Assembly (NCBI RefSeq): GCF_004322855.1 | Contig: NZ_CP036402.1 | Location: forward strand, 434,001-498,000 | Source of the DNA: Egibacter rhizosphaerae | Lineage (GTDB): Bacteria > Actinomycetota > Nitriliruptoria > Euzebyales > Egibacteraceae | Length of the DNA: 64,000 nt | Direction: 5' to 3' | Part shown: positions 50,156 through 60,500 of the stretch, piece by piece | How the letters are laid out: every line of letters begins with the position of its first letter | Numbering within the stretch: the stretch's first letter is position 1 | Notes under the pieces: model-generated | Told to the model about the DNA's origin: nothing | What the model saw: the letters and a program-made list of their open reading frames with translations, nothing else | Database searches by the model: none | Position numbers and translations under genes: made by a program

Positions 50156-50524
50156 GTGTCCACGAAATCGGGGGAGCATCAGTGGCTGTACCTCGCGGTG
50201 GTCATGGATGCCGCCAGCCGCGCCGTGGTCGGCTGGTCCATGGCAGATCACCTGCGCACCGAGCTCGCCCTCGATGCACTCGACATGACCCTGGCCCGCC
50301 GCGACCCCGCCCCCGGCGCGATCCACCACTCCGACCTCGGATCGCAATATCTCGCCGGTGCCTACCAGGCCCGCCTGCACGCCCACGGGCTGCGGCCCTC
50401 GGCCGGGCGTGCCGGACGCTGCTGGGACAACGCCGCCGTCGAAAGCTTCTTCGCCACCCGCGTCCCCTTGATGGTCGCTTGGCCATGGCAGACATTCGGG
50501 TCACGCACGATCAACGCGTCATGA
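50156..50524 (+). mobile_element. IS3-family orfB (DDE integrase) fragment
   Basis: The catalytic core part of an IS3 transposase spans about 50174-50460: WLYLAVVMDAASRAVVGW (first Asp), IHHSDLGSQY (second Asp) and CWDNAAVESFFA (Glu). The N-terminal HTH_21 part and the C-terminal end are missing. It points the opposite way from the orfA fragment 45 bp away, so the two are not one intact element. Confidence 0.75.
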
Positions 50525-50691
50525 TCGACCGGCATACCGCCCTCCCTCGACCGCGCCGCTGCTCCCTCCAGGCTACGTCAACCCCCAGAGGACGGACCCG
50601 ACCGTCCACAAGGCAAGCACCCATGCGCTCCTACATCCCAAAGCCGACCGCGCTAACACGGCCCAAGCCGGGTAGGGTCGAGCCACAGTGT

Positions 50692-50723
50692 GTGTAGACG
50701 GATCCGTCTACACGGGGTACGAT
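50692..50723 (+). promoter_or_regulatory. Palindromic operator and -10 of the mazEF-like pair
   Basis: A perfect 22-bp palindrome (half-site GTGTAGACGGA; 50692-50713) is followed by a -10-like TACGAT (50718-50723), six bases before the antitoxin ATG at 50730. The palindrome would cover the -35, and the transcript appears leaderless. Confidence 0.65.
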
Positions 50724-50729
50724 CCTCGT

Positions 50730-50927
50730 ATGAGCGACACCACGACCGTGCGGATCGATCGCGCGACCCATGAAGAAGTACGCCGTCTCGCCCAAGAACG
50801 CGGCATCACCGTTTCTGAGGCCGTCGCTCGGGGGGTGCGGCTGTTGCGGCAAGAGCGGATGGGTCAGCAACTCACCGAACCGTTAACCGACGTCGAGCGC
50901 GAGTGGCTGGATGCCGACCTCCGGTGA
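50730..50927 (+). CDS. Ribbon-helix-helix antitoxin (MazE-like role)
   Basis: This 65-aa protein has TTVRIDRATHEEVRRLAQE and ITVSEAVARGVRLLRQ, an RHH DNA-binding fold, and an acidic C-terminus (EWLDADLR). It overlaps the toxin gene by 17 bp. It probably neutralises MazF and represses the operon through the 22-bp palindrome. Confidence 0.82.
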   Translation: MSDTTTVRIDRATHEEVRRLAQERGITVSEAVARGVRLLRQERMGQQLTEPLTDVEREWLDADLR

Positions 50928-51249
50928 CGTCGTCGAGGTCGATCTCGGCGTTCCAGCGGGCGCCGAAGCCGGTCTCCGACGCCCTGCGGTGATCGTCACC
51001 GCTGATCGCGTCCTCCTGCACAGGCCCAGCGTCGTCCAGGTCGTCCCGGTGAGCAGCACCGTGCGCGGGTACGCGACGGAAGTCACCGTGCCAGCTGATC
51101 CCACCAACGGGCTGGATGTCGATTCGGCAGCCCAGTGCCAGCACCTGCGAGCTGTCGCTTCCCAGCGGATCGACCGCGCGCTCGGCAACGTCGGCCCGGT
51201 GACCCTCGCGCAGGTCCGCGACACGATCGCCACGTTGCTCGACCTGTAG
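50911..51249 (+). CDS. mazF: MazF/PemK-family toxin
   Basis: This 112-aa toxin has GDVVEVDLGVP near the N-terminus (usual GDxxxVDL/NP-type entry), RRPAVIVTADRVL, VVPVSSTVRG and HLRAVASQRIDRALG, the typical MazF order. MazF cleaves mRNA at short motifs. It converges with the BREX operon end at 51309, with 60 bp between. Confidence 0.88.
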   Translation: MPTSGDVVEVDLGVPAGAEAGLRRPAVIVTADRVLLHRPSVVQVVPVSSTVRGYATEVTVPADPTNGLDVDSAAQCQHLRAVASQRIDRALGNVGPVTLAQVRDTIATLLDL

Positions 51250-51308
51250 GAAGAGAATCCCCCTGCGCCCGGACCGCTGACCCCATCCTCGTCGCGGGCG
51301 GACCTGGC

Positions 51309-53423
51309 TCAACGAAGTTCGTGAATGACCTCTTCGGTCGCGCGGCGCGCCTTCGCGCGCGCGTCGAACCGGGCTTCGAGCACCTGCATGGCGAGATGGT
51401 CAGGGAGGCATTCGGCGAACTTGATCGTCTGCAGACCGGCACGGTTCAGCTGCTCACCGATCGAGATCTTGGAGAGGTCGACCTGGGCGAGCACGTTCCG
51501 GAGCTCGGCAGCTGAGACATCGCTGGCCAGGCGCAGGCGGAGGTTGTGGCGCGCGCCGGTTGACTCGCGTAGTCCGGCCAAGGCTTCAGCGAGCCAGAGG
51601 TTCGCGATCAGCCCCGCGAACGTCCACCAGCGCGTCACGCCGTCGTCGCCGGCCGCGAGCGCGGTCTCCCCGGGTCGCAGCCACGAGAACTCCTCCTTCG
51701 CCGCAGCCAATTGGGCCTGAGCCCGGTCGCTCAGATGGACGTGCTCCGGGGTGTCCCCGCAGAGCACTTCGCGGATGCTGCGGCAAAGCTCGGCATGCAG
51801 GGGCCGGGCGCCACCAAACCACCCCGCGATGCCTCGCTGCTCGCTCGGTTCGACGGTGACCGTGCGACGGTCCCAGTCGATGTGGCGCACGAACCATGAC
51901 TGCCCGGCGAGAAGAATGACGCGGCGTTGCTGTTCGGCCAGCAGCAGGGTGCTGTCGGGAACGGAGCCGAGCTCCTTCTGCCCCCACAACACCGCGAACT
52001 CGGGCGCGGAACTGAACACCGAGAGCAGCTCCAGGAAGTGGCGGCGCCCGAACGCGTCCTCGCCTGCAGGACCGATCCCCAGCAGTCCCCCGTCGTCGTG
52101 CAGCCACTCGTCGGCGATGAGGTGGTCGAGCACCTCGTCGGCATGGGCGCGCACCTCGTCGCCGAAGACGAACGGCGCGCCGAGCCGGACGAGGAGCGTG
52201 TGCCGACCGACCCCCTGCTCTTGCAGCACGATCGCGAGTGCCTGCTGCGCCACGAGGTGCAATGGCAGGGCAGGCGGCTCGAGGGGTTCGACGAAGCCAC
52301 GCTCAAACAGCCGCAGCAGGGCGACCGCCTGCAGCAGGGAGGCCTCGTCGGTGGCGAGGAACAGCATGTTGCGCTGGGCCCCGGTGCGGCGGCCGCTGCG
52401 ACCCAGGCGCTGCAGGAAGCCTGCCACCGTGGAGGGGGCGTCGATCTGGATCACCCGATCGAGGTCGCCGATGTCGATCCCGAGCTCCAGCGTGCTGGTC
52501 GCCACGATCACGCAGTCAGACTCCTCGGCGAACGCGGCCTCCGCGCGGCGGCGCTCATCCCGTCCCAGCGAGCCGTGCGACAGGAACGTCTGCACCCCGA
52601 GTCGTCGAAGTTCGTGGCCGAGCTGCTCCACGCGGGCGCGGCTGTCGGCGAACACCAACCGCTTCTCCCCGCGGTGCAGTCGCGAGATCACCAGCGCCGC
52701 GTTCTCGAGCGTGCCGACGTAGTCGACGACGAGTTCGGGCGTCACGGCTGGCCCGACCGGCTCCGGGTTGATGACCTGCCGAGGTGCCTCAGCGCCACCT
52801 CGGGTGAGCCAGCCCAGCAGCTCGTCGGGGTTGCCGACCGTCGCCGACAAGCCGATCCGCTGCACCGCATAGGGGGTCAGCCGCTCGATCCGGGTGAGCA
52901 CGGCGAGCAGGTGCCACCCCCGGTCGTCGCCCGCGAACGCGTGGACCTCATCGACAACGACCGCGCGGACGTGGCGGAACACGTCCTCCTCGTCGGTCTT
53001 GGTCGACACGAGCATCGCCTCGAGCGACTCCGGGGTGGTCAGCAGCACGTCGGGCGGATCGTCGCGGATCGCCCGCCGGGCCGACTGGCCGACATCGCCG
53101 TGCCACAACCCGACACGTCGACCGAGCAGTCCGGCGAACCGTTCGAGGCGCTGGTGCAGGTCGTTGAGCAACGCACGCAACGGACACACGTACAGGACCG
53201 ACAGACCGCGCCAGTCCTCATCGAGCATCTGGGACAGAAGCGGGAACACCGCCGCCTCGGTCTTGCCACCCGCGGTCGGGGCGAGCAGCAGCGCGTGCGA
53301 CCCGGTCCGCAGAGGCGCGATCGCCTCACGCTGCAGCGGCCGCAGCGACGGCCATCCCAGCGTGTTCGCGACATGGTGCGCGACGGCCGGCTCCAGGTTC
53401 CCACGGTCGAGTGAGTCGGTCAT
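51309..53423 (-). CDS. brxHI: BREX type 2 helicase BrxHI
   Basis: This 704-aa Lhr-like superfamily 2 helicase has Q-motif region LRPLQREAI, Walker A APTAGGKTEA, motif II VVVDEVHAFAGDD, motif III IGLSATVGNPDEL, motif IV-V TSTLELGIDIGDLD and motif VI QRLGRSGRRTG. A long C-terminal region follows. In BREX type 2 it is the brxHI gene. It is the last gene of the operon, 10 bp downstream of brxD. Identification rests on synteny plus helicase motifs. Confidence 0.88.
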   Translation of the reverse strand: MTDSLDRGNLEPAVAHHVANTLGWPSLRPLQREAIAPLRTGSHALLLAPTAGGKTEAAVFPLLSQMLDEDWRGLSVLYVCPLRALLNDLHQRLERFAGLLGRRVGLWHGDVGQSARRAIRDDPPDVLLTTPESLEAMLVSTKTDEEDVFRHVRAVVVDEVHAFAGDDRGWHLLAVLTRIERLTPYAVQRIGLSATVGNPDELLGWLTRGGAEAPRQVINPEPVGPAVTPELVVDYVGTLENAALVISRLHRGEKRLVFADSRARVEQLGHELRRLGVQTFLSHGSLGRDERRRAEAAFAEESDCVIVATSTLELGIDIGDLDRVIQIDAPSTVAGFLQRLGRSGRRTGAQRNMLFLATDEASLLQAVALLRLFERGFVEPLEPPALPLHLVAQQALAIVLQEQGVGRHTLLVRLGAPFVFGDEVRAHADEVLDHLIADEWLHDDGGLLGIGPAGEDAFGRRHFLELLSVFSSAPEFAVLWGQKELGSVPDSTLLLAEQQRRVILLAGQSWFVRHIDWDRRTVTVEPSEQRGIAGWFGGARPLHAELCRSIREVLCGDTPEHVHLSDRAQAQLAAAKEEFSWLRPGETALAAGDDGVTRWWTFAGLIANLWLAEALAGLRESTGARHNLRLRLASDVSAAELRNVLAQVDLSKISIGEQLNRAGLQTIKFAECLPDHLAMQVLEARFDARAKARRATEEVIHELR

Positions 53424-53433
53424 CGCGATGGAC

Positions 53434-54756
53434 TCATACGTCCAGATCGATCTCGTCGACCGAGTCGGCGCGGCGGGCGTTGCGCTCGACCTCGGTCAGT
53501 TCGGCGTCGGTGATCGTCAGGGGGTAGTCCCGGCGCGGGTGGAAGTCGTCGAACTGGTCGACGCGGTCGAGCACCGCCTCGACGAGCTTCTTCAAGTACA
53601 CCCGTGGCGCGATTCCGACCTGCTGGCCGAGCTCCCCGGTCACTTGCTCGGCCAGCAGCTTGACGTAGTCGTCGTCGACCCGTTCGTGGATCCGCGACGG
53701 CGCGTCGGCGCCTTGCGCGTAGAGGTCCCGAACGCGCTGGCCGATCTCTTGTAGCGACGCCACCGAGAAGCCCTGCAAGCGCAGCTGCGGCGCGCGGGGG
53801 TTGTCGAACCGCGCTTCGGCGGTGAAGTCGGTGTGCAGGCGCTGCGCGAGCGGCGCGAGGCGCTGCATCCCCTGCGGACCGTCGTAGAAGGCGGGGGTGC
53901 CGGTGATCACGAGGTACAGCCCTGGGAAGCGACCAGCGTCGATCTCGTCGATGAGCTGGCGCAGGGCGTTCAACGCGCGCTCGCGCACGTCGCTGCGGAC
54001 CCGCTGCAGCGTCTCGACCTCGTCGAGCACCAGCACGAGGCCGGGCTGGCCAGCGTCGCGCAACAACGTCAGCAAGCCGGCGAGGAACGCCAGCGCCCCA
54101 TCGTGGTCGAGGTCGCCCTTGATCCCGGCCTGGCGCTTGACCGAGGCAGCCACGTGCGGCTGCCCGCCGAGCCACGCAAGGAGCCCCTCGGCGGTCGCGG
54201 CGTCGTCGGCGGCCACCGCGCGCCGGTAGGCCCGCAGCACCGCGCCGAACGAGGGCGCCTGGCGCGTGACGGCCTCGAGGCGGCGTTCGGCGAGCGCGTC
54301 GGTGGCGGCGAGCAGCGCTTCCTCGTCGTCCTCGTCGACCGACTCGTCGGCGAGGACGTCTTCCTCGAGGGTGAAGAACCACCCGTCCACCACCGAGCGC
54401 AACGCGCCGCCGTGCACGTCGGGGGTGGCGAGGCGCTCGACGAGCCGCCGGTACACCGTCTGCAGGTGGTGCAGCGGCGTCTCGCCCTCGGAGACCTGCA
54501 CCTCGCTGGTGGCGAACCCGCGGCTGCGCGCCCGCTCCCCCAGCCAGCGCGCGAGGAACGTCTTGCCGGACCCGTACTCCCCGCGCACCGCCTTGAACCC
54601 GGCTTGGCCCTTCGCCACCTGGTCGAGTTCGGCGTCGAGGGCGGGCCCGAACCGGTCGAGGCCGACCGCCAGCACGTCGAGGCCGCGCTCAGGCACCGTG
54701 CCGCGGCGCAACGCATCGACGATCTCGAGGCGTCGTTGCGGGCTGACGCGGCTCAC
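53434..54756 (-). CDS. brxD: BREX type 2 ATP-binding protein BrxD
   Basis: This 440-aa AAA-like ATPase has Walker A VRGEYGSGKTFLARWL near residue 60, Walker B GLVLVLDEVETLQRV and sensor LYLVITGTPAFYDG. C-terminal LLAEQVTGELGQQVGIAPRV (20 residues) is typical of BrxD. The GTG start has AGGAGC seven bases before it and lies 10 bp after pglZ. Its role in the complex is not resolved in the family. Confidence 0.88.
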   Translation of the reverse strand: MSRVSPQRRLEIVDALRRGTVPERGLDVLAVGLDRFGPALDAELDQVAKGQAGFKAVRGEYGSGKTFLARWLGERARSRGFATSEVQVSEGETPLHHLQTVYRRLVERLATPDVHGGALRSVVDGWFFTLEEDVLADESVDEDDEEALLAATDALAERRLEAVTRQAPSFGAVLRAYRRAVAADDAATAEGLLAWLGGQPHVAASVKRQAGIKGDLDHDGALAFLAGLLTLLRDAGQPGLVLVLDEVETLQRVRSDVRERALNALRQLIDEIDAGRFPGLYLVITGTPAFYDGPQGMQRLAPLAQRLHTDFTAEARFDNPRAPQLRLQGFSVASLQEIGQRVRDLYAQGADAPSRIHERVDDDYVKLLAEQVTGELGQQVGIAPRVYLKKLVEAVLDRVDQFDDFHPRRDYPLTITDAELTEVERNARRADSVDEIDLDV

Positions 54757-54766
54757 CGGGTCGCTC

Positions 54767-57520
54767 CTATGCCTGCTCGAGCTGGAACTGCTCGGCCAGC
54801 AACTGGCGGTTCAGCCGCACCGTGCCGTCGGTGTCGACGCGGACGACGTCGTAGGCGTCGACGCTGAGGGTGCGGCGGAGCGCCTGGAGCTTGCTGCGCA
54901 GGCGCACGCCCTTCACGCCGGTCTCGCGTTGCAGCACACCGGCGGTGGCGACGTCGCCGTGACGCGCGAGCACGGCCAGGAAGGCGGCGAGATCGTCGTC
55001 GCTGAGCGCGGCGCGGCCGGCGCGGGCGCGTTGCTCGGCCAGCAGCGGGCTCGCGAGCAGTTCGGTCACCCAGGCGGGCTGCCCGGCTACCCCACCCCGC
55101 GCCGCCGCACCCGCCGCCTCGGCCTCACCCGAGGTCTCCTGTGGCTCCGCCGAGGCCGTCTCCTCGTCGTCGAACAGCCGCAACCCTCCGTCGGGGTCGG
55201 TCGACGGCGGTGCCGGCGCGGCGGGCGCTGGGGCGGCCGGTGCCGCGGCCTCAACGTCAGGCTCCGAACGGGCCGCCGCATCCGGTCGCACGTCCCACCA
55301 CCACGGCGGCTGGGTGACCGCGACGTGGGCGTAGCCGTCGAGCTCGGCGCTGGCTGGCGCGAACACCGCGAGGGGGCAGAGCACTTCCTGGGGCGTCGCG
55401 CCGCCGTGGTAGCCGAGCTTGTCGGCCGGCGTGTAGCGGATCGCGTCGGTGGCCGGCAGCACGACCTCGCCTTCGCCGCGCAGCACGCGTGGACCAGCGA
55501 CCGCCACCTCGTCGTCGTTCGGCTCGCTGGTGGCCGGCCGCCACCGTTCGCCGCCGCCGTCAGTGACCCGGGTCTTCGTCCGGCGCGCGCGGATGTGGCC
55601 GTGGTCGCTGGTCACCACGACCACGCGGCCGGCCTCGGCGGCGGCCTGCAGCAGCCAGGCCAACGGCCGTACCCCGTGCAGGCCTTCGACGAGTTGAAGC
55701 TGGCCGCCCTTGTCGAGGTGGTCGTCGACGCCGTTGACCACCACCCCGACGACGCGTCGGGAGACGTCGGTGATGGCGTCGCGGACCTCCTCGCCGAGGC
55801 GGCCCTCCTCGGGCTTGAGGTCGCGTTTGTGGAACAGGCGCGGTTCGCCGCCGGCCTTCCGCAACGCGGCGTGCGCGGCGAAGTTGTCGCGCTCGACGTT
55901 CTGCTCGCCGGCCACGAGCCGTCCCGACAGCAGGCTCGCCCGGCTGGCGTAGGTGATGCTCGGCAGGGCCGAGACGACCGCTGGCCACGGGGCGTCGGCG
56001 GGCTCCTGCGCGGCCCACCCTTCCCGTTCGATGTCGCCGAGCAGGCGGTGGGCGGTGGGATGGTCGAGCCCGTCGACGACGAGCACGAGCGTGGGCCGTT
56101 GTGCGGCCAGCGGGGCGACGACGTCGTCGAGGACCCGCTCGATCGGCAGCAGGCCTTGGGCGCCGAGTGGCTCGACCCGGCTCCAGTCGGCCAGCTGCGC
56201 GGCGAACGCTCGGTCCTCGGGCTCGCGCTCGGCGTCGATGCGCGCGAGCAGCGCCGACAGCGCACTCGCGAGCTCAGGCACCGTGGCGCCCTCGGCGATC
56301 GCAGCGCGGGCCTCGTCGACCCACGCGCCGTCGTCGATCCAGCGGCGGGCGGCGTCGGCGAGGTCCGCAGCCTCACTCGAGGTGGCCGGTCCCTGGGCGC
56401 GCGCGGCGAGGCGCACCGCGTGGGTCGCGCGCGCGGCCTGGGGGTCCTCGTCGGCGCGGACGTGCGCCTGGACGCGGCCCAGCGCCCTTAGCGCCGCCTC
56501 GACGGTGCCGTGCCCGTCGAGCGTCTCGGTGATCGCGGTGCCGACCGTTGCGAGCCGCGCCGCCAACGCGCCGGGCAGCAGGTCGGAGACGCCGACGAGC
56601 GCGCTCGCGCCGAGCTGGTCGAGCTGGTGCTCGACGTCGGCAAGCAGTGCGGGCACGTTGGGGTCCGCGTCGGCAAGCCGCTCGCGCGCAAGCGCCTCCG
56701 CCGCACGGGCCCAGCCGCGCGCCCTGCGCTCGGGGTCGGGTCCTTGGAGCACCTCTTGGCGCTCGGTGAACCGTCCGCGGGCAGTCGCCGCCGCCTCGCC
56801 CACGGCTTCCGGGGACCACAGCACGCCCGCCAGCAGCCCCAGGCCGACCGCGCGTGGTCCGCGGCCGTCGGCGGCCAGCCGCAGGATGGGCAGGGCGCCG
56901 GGGTCGGTCTCGCGCACGAGCCGGTCGATGACGCGCGCCCGGTCGTCGTCGCTCAGGCGGCCAAGGGTCTTGGTCCCCTCGCCGGCCTCGGCCCAGCGCA
57001 GCAGATCTAGCGTGCTGGGCCGGTCGACGCGCAGGCCGAGCCCGTGGCGGCAGAAGGCCCGCCACGCGGTGTCGGCGTCGAGGACGCCCTTGGCGACCGG
57101 CGGGTAGCCGCGCGGGGGCGCGTGGTCGACGAGCAGGTCGACGAGCCAGCGGTCGTCGGCGAGCTGCCCGTCGAGCATCTCCGCGCGGAACAGGCGCTTG
57201 CAGGCCTCCCAGCCGTAGGGGCGGACCACGCGGTGGTCCCACAGCTCGGCGACGACCTCCTCGCCGAGCTCGCGCTCGTCGCGGTCGGTGACCACGACGA
57301 GCAGCTCGTGGTCGCCCGCGGCGCGGTGCGCAACCAGTGCCGCGCGCACCGCGAGGGTCGACGGGGCGGCCAGCACCCGAACGGTGCCCGCGTCGGTCTC
57401 GAGCCGTTCGGGGCCCTCCCACGTCGGTGCGCCGGCGACCGCCACCATGCGCCGGTCGCGCTCGCCGATCTGCGCGGCGATCGCGCGGACCTGCGACTCG
57501 TCGACGGGGCGCTGGCTCAC
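54767..57520 (-). CDS. pglZ: BREX type 2 phosphatase-like protein PglZ
   Basis: This 917-aa protein has the alkaline-phosphatase-superfamily PglZ domain in its centre: LVLVVDGLDHPTAH with the metal Asp, SITYASRASLLSG (substrate loop), and VVVTSDHGHIRAR with the second metal cluster. An Ala/Pro/Glu-rich linker (about 775-835) separates it from a C-terminal winged-helix-like tail. GTG at 57520 overlaps the pglY TGA; a GTG at 57538 is possible. PglZ is needed for BREX defence. Confidence 0.92.
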   Translation of the reverse strand: MSQRPVDESQVRAIAAQIGERDRRMVAVAGAPTWEGPERLETDAGTVRVLAAPSTLAVRAALVAHRAAGDHELLVVVTDRDERELGEEVVAELWDHRVVRPYGWEACKRLFRAEMLDGQLADDRWLVDLLVDHAPPRGYPPVAKGVLDADTAWRAFCRHGLGLRVDRPSTLDLLRWAEAGEGTKTLGRLSDDDRARVIDRLVRETDPGALPILRLAADGRGPRAVGLGLLAGVLWSPEAVGEAAATARGRFTERQEVLQGPDPERRARGWARAAEALARERLADADPNVPALLADVEHQLDQLGASALVGVSDLLPGALAARLATVGTAITETLDGHGTVEAALRALGRVQAHVRADEDPQAARATHAVRLAARAQGPATSSEAADLADAARRWIDDGAWVDEARAAIAEGATVPELASALSALLARIDAEREPEDRAFAAQLADWSRVEPLGAQGLLPIERVLDDVVAPLAAQRPTLVLVVDGLDHPTAHRLLGDIEREGWAAQEPADAPWPAVVSALPSITYASRASLLSGRLVAGEQNVERDNFAAHAALRKAGGEPRLFHKRDLKPEEGRLGEEVRDAITDVSRRVVGVVVNGVDDHLDKGGQLQLVEGLHGVRPLAWLLQAAAEAGRVVVVTSDHGHIRARRTKTRVTDGGGERWRPATSEPNDDEVAVAGPRVLRGEGEVVLPATDAIRYTPADKLGYHGGATPQEVLCPLAVFAPASAELDGYAHVAVTQPPWWWDVRPDAAARSEPDVEAAAPAAPAPAAPAPPSTDPDGGLRLFDDEETASAEPQETSGEAEAAGAAARGGVAGQPAWVTELLASPLLAEQRARAGRAALSDDDLAAFLAVLARHGDVATAGVLQRETGVKGVRLRSKLQALRRTLSVDAYDVVRVDTDGTVRLNRQLLAEQFQLEQA

Positions 57521-60500
57521 CGCGACCGCTTCTCCCACTCGACGGTGAGCGACTCCAACTCGTCGGCGTGCTCGCGCAGCGCCTCGACGAGGCGCTGCAC
57601 CTCGGCGCGATGCACGCGGACCTGCCCGGAGGGCTCGACGAAGGCCCCCTCGATGCCGACCTCGGGGGCGGCGCCGCTCGTGGTCTGGGGCTCATCGGGC
57701 TCGGGCGGCGCGATCGTGTCTCCGGCCTGATAGGTGCCGGGTCCCTCCGAGCCCTGCTGGCGACCGGTTGACTCGGGCGGCGTATCCGTCCCCGGGATCG
57801 GCCCCTCGGGCCCACCGCCGGACTTGTCGTCCGGTTCACGGCGCTGCAAGGCACGGCTGAGCAGGTCGGTGGCTTCGTGCTCGGCGGTGCGCAACGTGTC
57901 GGTCAACGAGTCGGCGACCTCCTCGGCCGTAGCCGCGCGCTGCACACGCTCGATGATCCCGGCGGCGTGGCTAGCCCACTCGCCGTCGAGACGGCGGGTC
58001 TGCTCAAGCAGCGCCCAGTTGGTCTCCTGCAGCGCCCGTCGGACGTCGGCGGCGGTGCTCGTCGAACGCGCCATCGCCTCCAGCGAGGTTGGCACCTCGA
58101 CGGCCGCGATGGCCTCGACGACGTCGCGGTCATCGGCGGTGGCGACCGTGTCGAGCAGCGCGGCTGCCGCCTGCGCGGTGCGCAACCGATCCGCCTCGTC
58201 GCCCAGCGCGAGCCGGTCGCGGTGCGCCTCCAGGACCCGGACGAGCTCGCGCGCGGGCTCCCGGTCGCGCTTGGCGTGCTCACGCACCGGCCCGGCGAGT
58301 TCGGCGACCGAGGCGGCGCTGCGCACCGGGCTGGCGACGACGCCGAACAGCCCGCCGACCCGCCGGGCGGCCTCGGCGTAGACGTCCTCGTCGGGCAGCT
58401 CGACGTCGCGCAGCTCCACGCTGGGGTCGAGCCGCTCGACGATCGGTCCGACCGGCGCGCCGCGCAAGCTCATCGCCTTGTTCGCCATCAGCGCGTAGGC
58501 GCTGATCACGAGGTTGGTGACGCGCTCCTCGAGTCCCATCGGCTGGGGCTCGTCGATCCATTGGCGCAGCCGCTCGACGGTGACGGCCTCGCCGGGATGC
58601 TCGCGCTGCTTGGCGTAGAAGTGATCGCGCCAGTCGCGGCGCAGCATGAGGTGCGCCTCCCCGACGTCGGCGAGCTTCAGCGGCGCGAGCACCTTGTTGA
58701 CCGCCCGTCGGTCGCTTTTGGGCACGTCCACCCGCCCGTCCTCGTTCTGCACCGCGCGGGTGATGTGCTCCAGCGCGGTGCGCAGGTCGCCGATGCGCAC
58801 CTCCTCGCCGAAGTTGGGGTGGGCAGGGAACTGGGAGGCCAGCAGCTGGTCGAGCACCTCGGTGAACGCCGCCGAGAGCGTCGCTGCGGTCGGCGGGCGG
58901 ATCGCCAGCGACGGGTCGAGGCTGGGGAACTGCTCGTGGGGGCGCAGGTCGGTGCGCACCATCGATTCGTCGGGGGTGTCGATGCCGTAGGCCTGGCGCA
59001 GCACGTCGACGAGGCGTTGACGCAGCGTCCGCGCCTGGTTGTCGATGAGCTCGCGGGCCTGCACGCGGTCCTGGGGGGCGAGGTGGCGGGTGGCGCCCTC
59101 GAATCGGTCGCCGGTGAGCACGTGCTCCATCACCACGAGCCGGCCGAGCTGCTCCATCGCCTGCTCGGTGAGAAACAGCGGGATCCAGCACGCCGTCGGC
59201 GTCGGGTCGAGCTGCTCGCCGAGCTGTTGCAGCCGCGCGCGGTCGTCGGCGGGCCCGTGGCCCGGCTCGTCGAAGGGGTAGTCGATGACCATCCGCGGGC
59301 GGTCGTCGGCGACCAGCTCGCTGGTGGGGATGTCGGCGTGGTCGCGGATGTTGGCGAACCGCACGTCGATGGTGCGCTTCGACCCGCGCCACACCAGCGT
59401 CACCGTCGAGGCGGTGAGCCCGCCGCCTTCCTCGACCCCCAGCGACTCGCTGAGCAGCTCGCGCACCTTCGCGCGCCGCTGGCCGAGGTTGTCCACCTCG
59501 GCGACCTGGTCGAGGATCGCCTCGGTGTCCACGCCGGTCAGCCGCAGCCCCACGTGGGGGTCCTGCTCGTCGCCGTCGACACGCAGCTCGCCGATCTCGG
59601 CCGCCCACCCCTTCACCTTGTTGAGCACGGTCGCGCGCTCGGCGCCGGCGATCGGGGACTTGATCGTGCCGTGGTTGAGGTCAGCCAGGCGCCGCACGGT
59701 CAGCCCCCGCAGCGGCTCGACCTCGGGCACGAGCGCGGCGAGCAGCAGCGTCTTGGCCAGCCGGTCGTCGGTGCGGGCAGGGTGGTCGTCGGGCAGGCGC
59801 TCCAGCTGCTCCTCGTCGACGCCGTCGTGCTCGGCGGCGATCTTGGGCTTGAGCTTGTGGGCGTAGAGGTCGCGGGCGCGGTTGAAGTGGCGCTTGAGCT
59901 CGTCGCTGAACGGCTCCTCGGCGTCGGCGATCACGTCGTAGAGGTCGCCGAGCGGCACGAGGTCGCCGACGGTGAGATGGTCGCGCTTGTCGGCGAGCAG
60001 CTCGCCGATCAGCCGCAGCGCGGTCCGCTCGCGCTGCAGGTAGCCCGAGACCGCGACCAGGGTCTCCACCAGCGCAGGGTTGAACGGGTACAGCCGGCGG
60101 AACATCTCCTTGTCGCCGTCGCTGGTGAGCAGCGTGTCGAACGCGCGCCCGCTCGCGGCGGCGGTCGCTTCGAAGGCCTCGTCGAGCTGGCGGGCGGCCG
60201 CCTCGCTCTTGGGCCGCAGCAGCCGCTTCTCGATGATGGTGGCGAGGTTGCGGTCGGCCAGCTCGATGACGTCGAAGCGGCCCTCCCACCACTCGAGGAT
60301 CTGCCCGAAGTTGATGCGCTCGGCGCCGGGCACGCCCTGGCCGACGAAGTCGCGCAGGTCCCGCTGGCGGGCGATGAAGCTGACGATCGGCGCGGGCCGG
60401 TCGGCGCGCTGGGCCTCGACGAGCTTGGCGACCTTCGGGCCCTCGCTGTTGACGAAGCTCTCGTCGGCCATGCGGCTGGCGAACCAGAGGATCAGCTCGT

